A DNA stretch of 12,127 nucleotides from CAYGBW01 sp964348185 (lineage in GTDB: Bacteria; Desulfobacterota; BSN033; WVXP01), in the NCBI GenBank assembly GCA_964348185.1, contig CAYGBW010000158.1, positions 1 through 12,127 on the forward strand, read 5' to 3'. Within the stretch, counting starts at the first letter, position 1. Every line of letters starts with the position of its first letter. The notes under the pieces were generated by a model. That model was not told the origin of the DNA. It saw only the letters and a list, made by a program, of their open reading frames with translations, and did not search any database. Position numbers and translations under genes: made by a program. Below, one piece after another: positions 1 through 6,711 of the stretch.

Positions 1-152
1 TGATTGCCCGACAGAAAGCTAAGAGGTACACACCATCCTGGTCAAGGCGTGGTCAGGGGAACATTTTGGATGGGCCGACCCCTGTATGCACCAACCTACT
101 CACCTGAGTCCGCCGTGGCTTTGCTCGTTTGTGCCGAGGGGAGGGGGGCCTT

Positions 153-1418
153 TTACTTCGCCGTAAGATCTGAGACGAGATTTCCATCCCCATCAAACGC
201 CATGGGACGCGGGGTGCCGACGACCCTCACACGAGAATTCTGACCAGCTTCATCGAGCATGGCCTCCGATATCTCCATCTCTTCAAGCCTCAACGTATCC
301 ACGATGTGAACAATCCGGGCCTTTTGGGGCTCCGTAAGCCCAAGGGTTTTGAATGCAGTATCGATGGCCTGACGATCACTCTCAAAATAAGGTGGGATTC
401 TGACGGTCTCTGGGGTGCAGGCCGTGATGGCATTCATGTAGGTTGCTTCTCGATCGATCTTCTCCACAAGGCGCTTTGTGGTGAAGTCAGCATTTCCGAT
501 TCCAACAGCGTTCCCATACGTCTGCGGCGTAAGATCTCGGACGAAAATTCGAAGGATCTTGGGCCTCGGGGCCGATTGGGCAAAGGGGATCACATTGCGC
601 CCGATGACGTTGGTGTCCATCCCTGTTCCGCTTATTTCCTTCCCAATTCGATCCACAATGAGAAGATCGATACGATCTAGAGGAATTCTTGGCAAAAGAC
701 GTTTGGCCTTTCGAAGCAATCTCCGTTCCGTTTCCTCTATCCCACCCGGAAGGACACCACGGATCAGAGCCGTCTCGTCCTTCTGGTTTTCCACGATAGC
801 AAGACCAAAAGCAACAGGGCACCGCCGAAGGATCTCCCTGGCCACCGAGAGAATGACCGGATAGCATCCATGCTGGACGAACCCTCGATGATACAGATCC
901 GCCCCGTGCTGATTGGCCAACCCAATGGCCATCATCTTCATAAGGCCGCTCTCGATGGGCGCCTTGAAATCGGTATGAGGCTTGACCCGGTTAACGATTG
1001 CGATGTGATCGGCCTCATGGGCATGGCGATCCAAGAAAACCGGAATACCCTCTGAAGTAGAGCCAACCTGAACGACTTCCATCGTCGACCGGATAGGAGC
1101 CCCTACGGTTTCCTCTTTTATTCCGTACTGCTCGATGATCTTTCTCTGCCCCTCAGGCGTGGCCCCACCGTGGCTACCCATCGAGGGAATGATAAATGGC
1201 TTTGCCCCTAGATCCCTAAGCGCCTTAGTGACCGCAGCCAAGACGATTGACATATTGGCGATCCCCCGGCTCCCCGCCGTGATCGCGACGTTTGCATGGG
1301 GGCGTATGATTGTGTGAAGTCGAAGCTTTTCGATCTCTCGACGAACCGTCGCGGGAATATCTCCGATGGGGGTGGTATTGAACTGTTGCCGAATCCGGAC
1401 CATTGAAGGATAGATCAT
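153..1418 (-). CDS. LarA-like (lactate racemase N-domain, former DUF2088) protein
   Basis: This 421-residue protein resembles the LarA superfamily, whose founding member is the nickel-pincer lactate racemase. The glycine-rich stretch with GSRGIAN (49-55) and PSMGSHGGATPEGQ (78-91) is typical of a LarA-like subgroup often annotated as lactate racemase domain proteins. The segment VNRVKPH (142-148), then K161 in GLMKMMAIGL and H171, matches in order the LarA histidine, the lysine that holds the pincer cofactor, and a nickel-binding histidine. The spacing from H148 to K161 is three residues longer than I recall for LarA. A role as a 2-hydroxy acid racemase or epimerase is therefore inference. 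It is the last visible gene of a minus-strand set with a VOC protein and an SDR, separated from them by 257 bases. The ATG at 1418 has a weak AGGGTG upstream; the next methionine (codon 6) has no ribosome site. No larB, larC or larE gene is visible. Confidence 0.8.
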   Translation of the reverse strand: MIYPSMVRIRQQFNTTPIGDIPATVRREIEKLRLHTIIRPHANVAITAGSRGIANMSIVLAAVTKALRDLGAKPFIIPSMGSHGGATPEGQRKIIEQYGIKEETVGAPIRSTMEVVQVGSTSEGIPVFLDRHAHEADHIAIVNRVKPHTDFKAPIESGLMKMMAIGLANQHGADLYHRGFVQHGCYPVILSVAREILRRCPVAFGLAIVENQKDETALIRGVLPGGIEETERRLLRKAKRLLPRIPLDRIDLLIVDRIGKEISGTGMDTNVIGRNVIPFAQSAPRPKILRIFVRDLTPQTYGNAVGIGNADFTTKRLVEKIDREATYMNAITACTPETVRIPPYFESDRQAIDTAFKTLGLTEPQKARIVHIVDTLRLEEMEISEAMLDEAGQNSRVRVVGTPRPMAFDGDGNLVSDLTAK

Positions 1419-1529
1419 TCGTCATTCACCCTGTTGATGATATCAAGAACTGGTCTGCCTGACATGAACATTCGGAACAAGCAATACGACTCCACTGGGA
1501 AAATTCAGCCCCTCGGTCAAAGAACTGAA

Positions 1530-1560
1530 ATGTCAAGGCTCGTCCCGCAACCCTTGACAT
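1530..1560. repeat. 9-bp perfect inverted repeat upstream of the LarA-like gene
   Basis: ATGTCAAGG (1530-1538) and CCTTGACAT (1552-1560) form a perfect inverted repeat with a 13-base spacer. It lies in the 257-base gap between the VOC gene and the LarA-like gene, about 110 bases before the latter's start. No T-run follows on either strand, so it does not look like an intrinsic terminator. An operator, or overlapping -35 type TTGACA elements, is more likely. I see nothing else convincing in this gap. Confidence 0.45.
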
Positions 1561-1675
1561 CAAAAATACAATGCTCAAATGAGTTTGTCTCTCCAGGTTG
1601 TTTCAAGGAGCCCGCTCCCAAACCGTGAGAAACCGGGGGATGAGAGTCAAAGAAGGCCGTTGTGACAATCGAACC

Positions 1676-2146
1676 CTACTCGATCAGTCTCCCCTCTTCG
1701 GTCCTTTCAGTAAACTCCACGATCAATCCGGTATGGGCGGCCGTATCGAGATGAGCCCATTTGACACCGGGTCTCTCCCCCCGTTGAAGCACCCCGATCC
1801 CTTTCCCTTCGTAATACCTGACCCATTCCTCGATGTCCTCGACATCATAGCCCAAATGGTGGAGCCCTTCTCCCTTTTCCCTTAACCACTCTTCATAGCT
1901 CGTCTCTCCATCGATAACCGAGACGACCTCAAAAAAGACTTGACCGGACCGATAAAAAGCGGATTTCAGTCTAAACGCCGCGGGCCTCCCCCTCAAGGAT
2001 GTGTTCACGTACCCCGGTTCCATGACTTTGAAGGGCTTCAAACCGTAAAGATCTTCGAATTCCAACATGGTTTTCTCGAGATCTTTCGTCACGATTCCGA
2101 TATGGCTGACCGCAGGTAGCACAAATTCCCGCTTTTTGGAGTCCAT
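1676..2146 (-). CDS. VOC-fold (glyoxalase/methylmalonyl-CoA epimerase-like) metalloprotein
   Basis: The 156-residue length and two-module layout fit the vicinal oxygen chelate superfamily, which binds a divalent metal with a His-Glu-His-Glu set. The ligands are visible: H15 in VSHIGIV, E73 in VFFEVV, H97 in GLHHLGY and E144 in LIVEFTE. The HHLGY segment followed by an acidic helix resembles methylmalonyl-CoA epimerase and related lyases or epimerases, but no single reaction can be assigned from sequence alone. The ATG at 2146 is preceded by AGAGGAG. That ribosome site begins right at the TGA of the upstream SDR gene (13 bases between the genes), so the two are almost surely cotranscribed and perhaps translationally coupled. 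A second, out-of-frame ATG lies five bases before the chosen start and is probably unused. In context it may epimerise, isomerise or cleave the product of the SDR. Confidence 0.85.
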   Translation of the reverse strand: MDSKKREFVLPAVSHIGIVTKDLEKTMLEFEDLYGLKPFKVMEPGYVNTSLRGRPAAFRLKSAFYRSGQVFFEVVSVIDGETSYEEWLREKGEGLHHLGYDVEDIEEWVRYYEGKGIGVLQRGERPGVKWAHLDTAAHTGLIVEFTERTEEGRLIE

Positions 2147-2159
2147 CCCATTACTCCTC

Positions 2160-2978
2160 TCAGTCCCCTAGGTGAATCTCGCATTCTTTCGCCCGCTCAG
2201 GCGTTGAACGGGTTGCACCGGTAGAGATCCCCCCATCGACAAGGAGCGTTTGTCCCGTAATATACCCACTCGCACCCGAAGCCAGAAAGACAATCGCACC
2301 GTCAAGATCGTTCGGTCTCCCGGGACGTTTCAAGGGAATACGGTCACAGAGGTATTCCACCCATCCCCTGTTCTCGTAGAGGGCTTCAGTCTGAGCCGTC
2401 TTGAACCATCCCGGAGCAAGGCAGTTGACCGTAATACCGTATACTCCCCAGTCATCAGCAAGGCTCATGGTAAGCTGCCTTATCCCACCCCGGCTTGCAC
2501 AGTAGGGTGCAACTCCGGCATAGCCGAACACGCAGGTAACGGATCCCAAATTGATGATCCTTCCATACCTCCTCTGGGCCATCTTCTTCGCCACGGCCTG
2601 AGCCACGAAGAACGCCCCTCGCAGGTTGGTATCGAGGACGAGGTTCCAATCCTCCCACGCCACGTCAAAAGCAGGCTTCCGGATGTTGCAGCCAGCATTA
2701 TTGACCAGAATGTCTATCTTGCCATACGCCTTGTGTGCCTTATCAACCATTTTCTGAATGCTGTCGTAATGACAGACATCCAGTTTGAGGCACAGAGCCT
2801 TTCGGCCCAATGCTTCGATCTCTGTTCGAAAAGGACCCAAGGACTTGGGCTTCCGGCTCGTGATAACCAGGTCCGCTCCCGCCCGCGCGAGAGCGCGACC
2901 AAAGTACTGTCCCAGTCCACGGCTGGCTCCGGTTACGATGGCCACCCTTCCTGTCAAGTCGCAGAGATTCTCGCTCAC
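2160..2978 (-). CDS. SDR-family oxidoreductase with a YxxxR active-site variant
   Basis: This is a 272-residue classical short-chain dehydrogenase/reductase. Visible landmarks are the cofactor motif TGASRGLG (17-24), LDV (66-68), NNAG (93-96), N118, the catalytic serine S146 in NLGS, Y159, and the C-terminal TGQTLLVDGG. Arginine 42 after the second strand suggests some preference for NADP(H), though this is weak evidence. The usual YxxxK active site reads Y-C-A-S-R, so the catalytic lysine is replaced by R163; I checked the codon (CGG) in the raw sequence. The rest of the domain is intact, so this is not a decayed gene. It may be a subfamily trait. The start is GTG at 2978, preceded by GGGGGTGA at a normal distance; the nearby ATG at 2985 is in another frame. 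The likely role is oxidation or reduction of a sugar or hydroxy acid, given the adjacent permease remnant and LarA-like gene. Confidence 0.9.
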   Translation of the reverse strand: MSENLCDLTGRVAIVTGASRGLGQYFGRALARAGADLVITSRKPKSLGPFRTEIEALGRKALCLKLDVCHYDSIQKMVDKAHKAYGKIDILVNNAGCNIRKPAFDVAWEDWNLVLDTNLRGAFFVAQAVAKKMAQRRYGRIINLGSVTCVFGYAGVAPYCASRGGIRQLTMSLADDWGVYGITVNCLAPGWFKTAQTEALYENRGWVEYLCDRIPLKRPGRPNDLDGAIVFLASGASGYITGQTLLVDGGISTGATRSTPERAKECEIHLGD

Positions 2979-3004
2979 GGCTCATTCACCCCCAGGCTCA
3001 GACT

Positions 3005-3041
3005 CCAGCATATATACCCCATAAGTGGGACAGTATGCTGG
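3005..3041. repeat. Nested inverted repeat upstream of the SDR gene
   Basis: CCAGCATA (3005-3012) pairs perfectly with TATGCTGG (3034-3041). Inside the loop, CCCA (3018-3021) and TGGG (3026-3029) form a second small stem. The structure begins 27 bases before the SDR start codon, so it could be an operator or a hairpin in the SDR leader. The rest of the gap to the permease remnant (to 3159) shows nothing I recognise. Confidence 0.4.
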
Positions 3042-3159
3042 GAATTTCTCCTTCTCCTATTCGGCGGTTCCATACCTGAGCTCAGAGCCAGGAACCGGCT
3101 AGACAAGCACGGTTAGGATGATTGTGGTCTTGCCCGCTCACCTAAGGCGTATGCGTTTA

Positions 3160-3600
3160 TCAGCCCTTTACGGCTCCAAGGGTCAGTCCTCGGACGAGGT
3201 ATCTCTCAAGAAAAATACAGAGAAGTATCGTAGGAATGCTCGCCACAACCGAGGCGGCCATGAGTTCATTCCAGTAGACTCGGTACTGACCCACAAGAGA
3301 CGCGATACCAACGGTTACAGGTGCCATATCAGGCGTAGAGGTGAGGCAGAGGGCAAATAGGAATTCTGTCCAAGCTAGCAAGAATGAGAACAGCGTCGTT
3401 GCGAATATACCGGGTAGAGACAAAGGTAACACGACCCTCAAAAAGGCATTTAATCTGGAACAACCATCAATCATTGCCGCTTCGTCTAACTCCCGCGGTA
3501 TGGTGTCAAAAAAGCCTTTTAGCATCCAGATACAAAATGGCAAGGCAAAGGAATATAGCCTGATCCCTGGTATTGGAAGATCTCGTTTTTCCCGCGCCCC
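3160..3600 (-). pseudogene. 3' remnant of a MalG-type (CUT1) sugar ABC transporter permease
   Basis: The C-terminal half of a carbohydrate ABC permease is recognisable. LPFCIWMLKGFFDTIP leads into the EAA loop, with ELDEAAMIDG and then LPLSLPG, which docks the ATPase. Membrane segments follow (ATTLFSFLLAW and ASVVASIPTILLCIFL), with a usual C-terminal end at RGLTLGAVKG and tandem stops TGATAA. About 127 residues are intact. A full family member has roughly 270-300, so the N-terminal half is missing. Reading upstream, homology to the family seems to fade near the YSFALPF segment, and the frame closes at a TGA at 3601. No usable start with a ribosome site is present; the only in-frame candidate is a TTG at 3543. 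No partner permease, binding protein or ATPase gene is visible. This is probably a deletion remnant of a transporter operon once divergent from the GntR gene. Confidence 0.8.
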
Positions 3601-3750
3601 TCACCCCCTTTCACCATGACGTAGTGTACAAATCACGATCTTCCTTCGGTTGCAGTTGTCGCCCTCGGTCCTTGATGACACCGTCCTGGGCCGATATATT
3701 CGTCCGTGAATACACCGACTTCGCCACGACAAACTTCGATTGGTTAACAC

Positions 3751-3806
3751 TTGACATTTAACATTTAATCTTTGTACTCTAGACCATAAAGTCGTCGATC
3801 TGTCAA
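3751..3806. promoter_or_regulatory. Face-to-face promoter candidates between GntR gene and transporter remnant
   Basis: On the plus strand, TTGACA (3751-3756) and TACTCT (3775-3780) with an 18-base spacer could drive the GntR gene. On the minus strand, TTGACA (3806-3801), preceded by an A-run, and TCTAGA (3783-3778) with a 17-base spacer and a TGG just before it could drive the former transporter operon. The two -10 candidates overlap, so the promoters would interfere with each other. The tandem CATTTAA repeat lies next to the plus-strand -35. The -10 matches are only moderate. The surrounding 256 bases (3601-3856) contain no recognisable gene. Confidence 0.35.
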
Positions 3807-3856
3807 GCCTTTTTTGGGTGAAATGAGTACCCCCGAAACTGAGGACATGTCTAGCG

Positions 3857-4543
3857 GTGGAGATTGAAAAAATATACCACGAAAACCTAGGTGACAAAGT
3901 CTATAGGATCCTAAAAGAGAAGATTGTTCGATGGGAGTTGAAGCCAGGACAAAGGCTGAAGGATAGGGAAGTTGCTGAGAGCCTAGAAGTGAGCCGGAGC
4001 CTGGTGAGAAATGCGTTTGCTCTTCTGGAAAAGGAAGACCTGGTGGTAGTTTCTAGAAAGGGTGTCTATGTAGCCGAATTCACGAAAAGGCAGATCGAAG
4101 AAATCGGAGAAGTCAGAAAACTCTTAGAACCTTTCGCTCTGAAATCAGCCATTGAGACGATTACCCAGGAGGAGTTGGAGGGATTTGAAAGAACGATAAA
4201 ACGAGCAGAACGTGAACTCAAAGAAGGGCAACTCGAAGCATGCTACCAATTGGATATCAGCCTCCATCAGCTGATCATTAGCAGATGCAATAACTCCCAG
4301 ATCAAGAAGGCCTATTCCTATTTTCAAAACATACTCGCGATCTTTATTCGGTCTGACTACAGGCAGATCGATAAGGTTGCACAATCCTTCGAGGAGCACC
4401 GGCGAATATTCGATGCCCTGAAGAAGAGAGATCTGCAAGAGGCGAACGAGGTTCTTCTTTCTCATCTTTCAAAAGGGCTGGAAAGGGCTCTTGGGCATTT
4501 TGGCACCAGCCATCTCCATGCTCCTGGAAGGGAAACAGGGTGA
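3857..4543 (+). CDS. GntR-family transcriptional regulator, FCD (FadR) subfamily
   Basis: The 228-residue protein has an N-terminal winged helix-turn-helix: DKVYRILKEKI, then LKPGQRL, REVAESLEVSRSLVRNAF (37-54) and the wing VVSRKGVYV. A helical FCD ligand domain follows from about residue 80. The FCD metal-binding residues are visible as D133 and H137 in LDISLH, H181 in EEHRRIF and H203 in LLSHL. Such domains usually sense small carboxylates or sugar acids, which agrees with the sugar or hydroxy-acid genes it is divergent from. The start is GTG at 3857, with GAGGA 11 bases upstream. An ATG at 3847 is out of frame and stops quickly. By position and orientation it probably represses both itself and the minus-strand operon. 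The cupin gene follows 80 bases downstream on the same strand and may be cotranscribed. Confidence 0.93.
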   Translation: MEIEKIYHENLGDKVYRILKEKIVRWELKPGQRLKDREVAESLEVSRSLVRNAFALLEKEDLVVVSRKGVYVAEFTKRQIEEIGEVRKLLEPFALKSAIETITQEELEGFERTIKRAERELKEGQLEACYQLDISLHQLIISRCNNSQIKKAYSYFQNILAIFIRSDYRQIDKVAQSFEEHRRIFDALKKRDLQEANEVLLSHLSKGLERALGHFGTSHLHAPGRETG

Positions 4544-4623
4544 AGTCATTCGACCGCCAGAGATTTAAGTGACAGAAAGTAAATCCCAGCTGTGGATGAG
4601 CTAGAGAAGAAAGGAAAACGGCC

Positions 4624-5034
4624 ATGTTGGTGAGAAACGTCAAAGATGTACCGAAGATTGCTGTGAAAGAGTTTCGCGTTGGCGATAGGGTCCTTCCGGT
4701 CTCCGGGACGTCCGTTCGGTGGATGGTTCACAATGGATACGGTGGACCGGAGTACAAGCACGGTTTTGCCCTTCGGCATTTCACCATGGAGCCAGGGGGA
4801 AAGATCCCGTTTCACGCCCATGAGTATGTGGAGGCTATCTTTGTCCTCGAGGGAGAACTGATTTTCAAAAGCGAAAGAGAAACTGTGAAGGTCGGCTCTG
4901 GAGATGTCGTGTATACCTATGCCCAGGAAGGTCATTCCCTTGAGAATCCAAGCGACACCCAGACGGTTACCTTTACCTGCACGATCGACTGCCCGGGGGA
5001 CGGAAGCAACTGCCTCGAGCCGAGAGGGTCCTGA
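4624..5034 (+). CDS. Small single-domain cupin protein
   Basis: This 136-residue protein is a mono-cupin. Motif 1 gives metal ligands H64, H66 and E70 in the context PFHAHEYVEAIFVLEG. Motif 2 spans GDVVYTYAQEGHSLEN with H104 as the fourth ligand. The short tail contains C119, C123 and C130, an unusual cysteine cluster that might bind metal or form a disulfide. No signal peptide is visible, so it should be cytoplasmic. Small cupins of this type can be sugar isomerases, dioxygenases or mere ligand binders, and I cannot choose between them. ATG 4624 follows AAAGGAAAA at good spacing. The gene lies 80 bases after the GntR regulator in the same direction, which hints that it acts on a compound in the same pathway. 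Confidence 0.88.
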   Translation: MLVRNVKDVPKIAVKEFRVGDRVLPVSGTSVRWMVHNGYGGPEYKHGFALRHFTMEPGGKIPFHAHEYVEAIFVLEGELIFKSERETVKVGSGDVVYTYAQEGHSLENPSDTQTVTFTCTIDCPGDGSNCLEPRGS

Positions 5035-5220
5035 GTGGGCAGGCCGAAACCTGTAAAACGGTAAGGGTTCAGAAGCCCCTTTGGGGCCCAGGCCTCAAAG
5101 GGCTAAAGGTCAGGGTGCGGCAGATACGGAGATGTCAGGGCTGTTCGGTTCCCTGTCGCTTGAAAAGCCGAGCCCTGACCCCCGAGACCGAACCCTTGCG
5201 AAAACCGGGAGGAAAGACTC
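5035..5220. other. Repeat-rich 186-base intergenic leader
   Basis: There is no gene here, but several inverted repeats occur. AGCCCCTTTG (5074-5083) pairs with CAAAGGGCT (5096-5104) with one bulge. GTCAGGGCT (5134-5142) pairs perfectly with AGCCCTGAC (5171-5179). AAGGGTTC (5063-5070) pairs with GAACCCTT (5190-5197) and would enclose the others. None is followed by a T-run, so a standard terminator is unlikely. A folded 5' leader of the lipoprotein gene, or a small RNA, is possible. It matches no riboswitch class that I can recognise. Confidence 0.4.
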
Positions 5221-5625
5221 ATGGGAAGGCTTCTCTGTTACATGACCCTGCTGGTATTGATGGGGTGCGCCACTCAGAGGCCCGTCCTCTATCCAAATGA
5301 CCATCTGGAGAGGGTCGGAAAAGCTCAGGCGCAACAGGACGTCGAGGAGTGCTGTCGCCAGGCAGATGAGTACGTCAAATCAAATCCCACCGCACAGGTG
5401 GCTGGAAGCACCGTGAAAGGCGGCGTCGTCGGTGGCGCAGTCGGGGCGGCGGGAGGTGCCGTTCTCGGCGATCTGGGAAAAGGGACCGCTTTTGGAGCAG
5501 CCACCGGTGCGACTGCCGGCTTGATGCGGGGGCTCTTCAAATCCTCCGAACCAAGCCCCGTTTACAAAAACTTCGTGGAGCGATGCCTCCGAGAACAGGG
5601 ATACGAACCCATCGGCTGGAAGTAG
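5221..5625 (+). CDS. Glycine-zipper lipoprotein
   Basis: The 134-residue protein starts with a short lipoprotein signal whose lipobox is L13-M14-G15-C16, so it should be lipidated at C16 and anchored in a membrane, probably the outer one. A cysteine pair (C44, C45) follows. Residues 64-104 form a glycine zipper dense in GxxxG-type spacing (VKGGVVGGAVGAAGGAVLG and FGAATGATAG), able to form a membrane hairpin or pack helices. The C-terminal YKNFVERCLREQGYEPIGW is a tail common in this family. The function is structural or unknown; some relatives are linked to envelope integrity. ATG 5221 follows GGGAGGAAAGACTC, an excellent ribosome site. It is probably a stand-alone gene unrelated to the flanking catabolic genes, and it converges with the AraC gene. 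Confidence 0.85.
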   Translation: MGRLLCYMTLLVLMGCATQRPVLYPNDHLERVGKAQAQQDVEECCRQADEYVKSNPTAQVAGSTVKGGVVGGAVGAAGGAVLGDLGKGTAFGAATGATAGLMRGLFKSSEPSPVYKNFVERCLREQGYEPIGWK

Positions 5626-5793
5626 GACACCCAAATAGCGGCCACCGAAAAATGCCCGCGTAGCGAACATTGCGGAGTTTTTGGGGCCCCACAGCAGCGA
5701 TGGAAGTGTCTTCGAGGGGTGAATTCATCCCCCCCATAGCATGCTTCTTGAGACTGCTTTGGAGCTTTCTTTTCGTCCCATGTTCTGTCCATC

Positions 5794-6711
5794 TCATGAA
5801 TCTTCCGGGCCATCGTGGAAGAGCAATCTCTTTTTGTCTCGTCTGTAATCGAGGGGCGAGATGCCTTCGCTTTTCTTGAAGCAATGACTGAAATAATGAA
5901 GGCTATTAAAACCGACTCGGGCTGCGATCTCTGTCAAGTTTAGGTCGGAATAGATCAAAAACTTCTTGGCATAGTCTATTCTCACGGCCTTGAGGTACTC
6001 AATCGGCGTAAAGGTCGTCTCATTCTTGAATAAGCGAGAGAAATGACTCAGGCTGAGACAGACGAAGTTCGAGATTTCCTCCAGCGTTAAAGGCTCACTG
6101 TAATGAGCCCGGATGAACTGCTTGGCTTTTTCCACGGACTCCTTGCCATCCAGACTCAATTCCTTTGCATCGACGAACTCGGCTAAGTTCCGAATCAGCA
6201 GGACAAAGATCTCGAGGAGATAGGCTCGAATCAGCTCTTCCCGGCAGAGCTTTGTATCAATGATCTCATCGATTACCGTAAACAGAACCTTTGCAATATG
6301 GTGGCGATCATGGATGATGGGCAGCTGAGTCTTCTCCGTGTAAACTTCATAGAGTCTCAAAAAAACCCGATCCACCCCAAATAATGCGGGGTCTGCCTGC
6401 ATTCTGTCCCGGTTGAAATCGTAACCCATGGTGAACAATTCGAAAGGATTTTCCGGATGTGCCACCCCTTCATGCTCGGTATTTGGCTCGACCACCAGGA
6501 TGTCGCCGCAGGAGAGTTTGTATTCAATGCCGCGGGAGCGTATCGACCCTTGCCCCCCCACGATATAGATGAATTCATAGGAGGTGTGAACATGGGGCAA
6601 GAGGACGTTCTGAGATGCCCAAAAATGCTTGCAGAGAAAAACAAGTTTACTGGAGATCTCTTCACTTTCCAGGGTGATCCAGATCCTCTCTGGAGAAGTG
6701 TCGATCTTCAT
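5794..6711 (-). CDS. AraC-family transcriptional regulator with cupin sensor domain
   Basis: This 305-residue regulator has an N-terminal AraC-binding cupin (about 20-100), with H40 and H42 in PHVHTSYEF, E46, and H80 in PNTEHEG. A helical linker follows. The C-terminal double helix-turn-helix (about 192-292) contains LTLEEISNFVCLSLSHFSRLF as helix-turn-helix 1 and LTEIAARVGFNSLHYFSHCFKK as helix-turn-helix 2, ending in SPLDYRR. It probably senses a small metabolite and activates the divergent ureohydrolase-to-amidase cassette, since the two share a 176-base intergenic region. ATG 6711 is supported by the domain start but lacks a clear Shine-Dalgarno site. The 168-base gap downstream to the lipoprotein gene has GC-rich palindromes such as GGGGCCCC and TGAATTCA but no classic terminator. 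Confidence 0.93.
   Translation of the reverse strand: MKIDTSPERIWITLESEEISSKLVFLCKHFWASQNVLLPHVHTSYEFIYIVGGQGSIRSRGIEYKLSCGDILVVEPNTEHEGVAHPENPFELFTMGYDFNRDRMQADPALFGVDRVFLRLYEVYTEKTQLPIIHDRHHIAKVLFTVIDEIIDTKLCREELIRAYLLEIFVLLIRNLAEFVDAKELSLDGKESVEKAKQFIRAHYSEPLTLEEISNFVCLSLSHFSRLFKNETTFTPIEYLKAVRIDYAKKFLIYSDLNLTEIAARVGFNSLHYFSHCFKKSEGISPLDYRRDKKRLLFHDGPEDS

Noticed and set aside
1..152. Possible gene at the left edge
   Set aside because: Open frames there lack ribosome sites and family resemblance. The 152 bases look non-coding, downstream of the LarA-like gene.
2250..3116. Long plus-strand open frame (288 codons) opposite the SDR gene
   Set aside because: It has no family resemblance and is fully antisense to a clear SDR with all motifs; it is a shadow of that gene's codon use.
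3601..3856. Insertion-sequence remnant in the gap beside the permease break
   Set aside because: No transposase motif, terminal inverted repeats or target duplication could be seen, only short AT-rich repeats.
3823..3867. Short upstream open frame (14 codons) overlapping the GntR start
   Set aside because: It has no ribosome site and is too short to distinguish from chance.
5675..5735. Intrinsic terminator between the lipoprotein and AraC genes
   Set aside because: TTTTTGGGGCCCC and GGGGTGAATTCATCCCC are present, but the palindromes have no proper loop and no T-run follows them.
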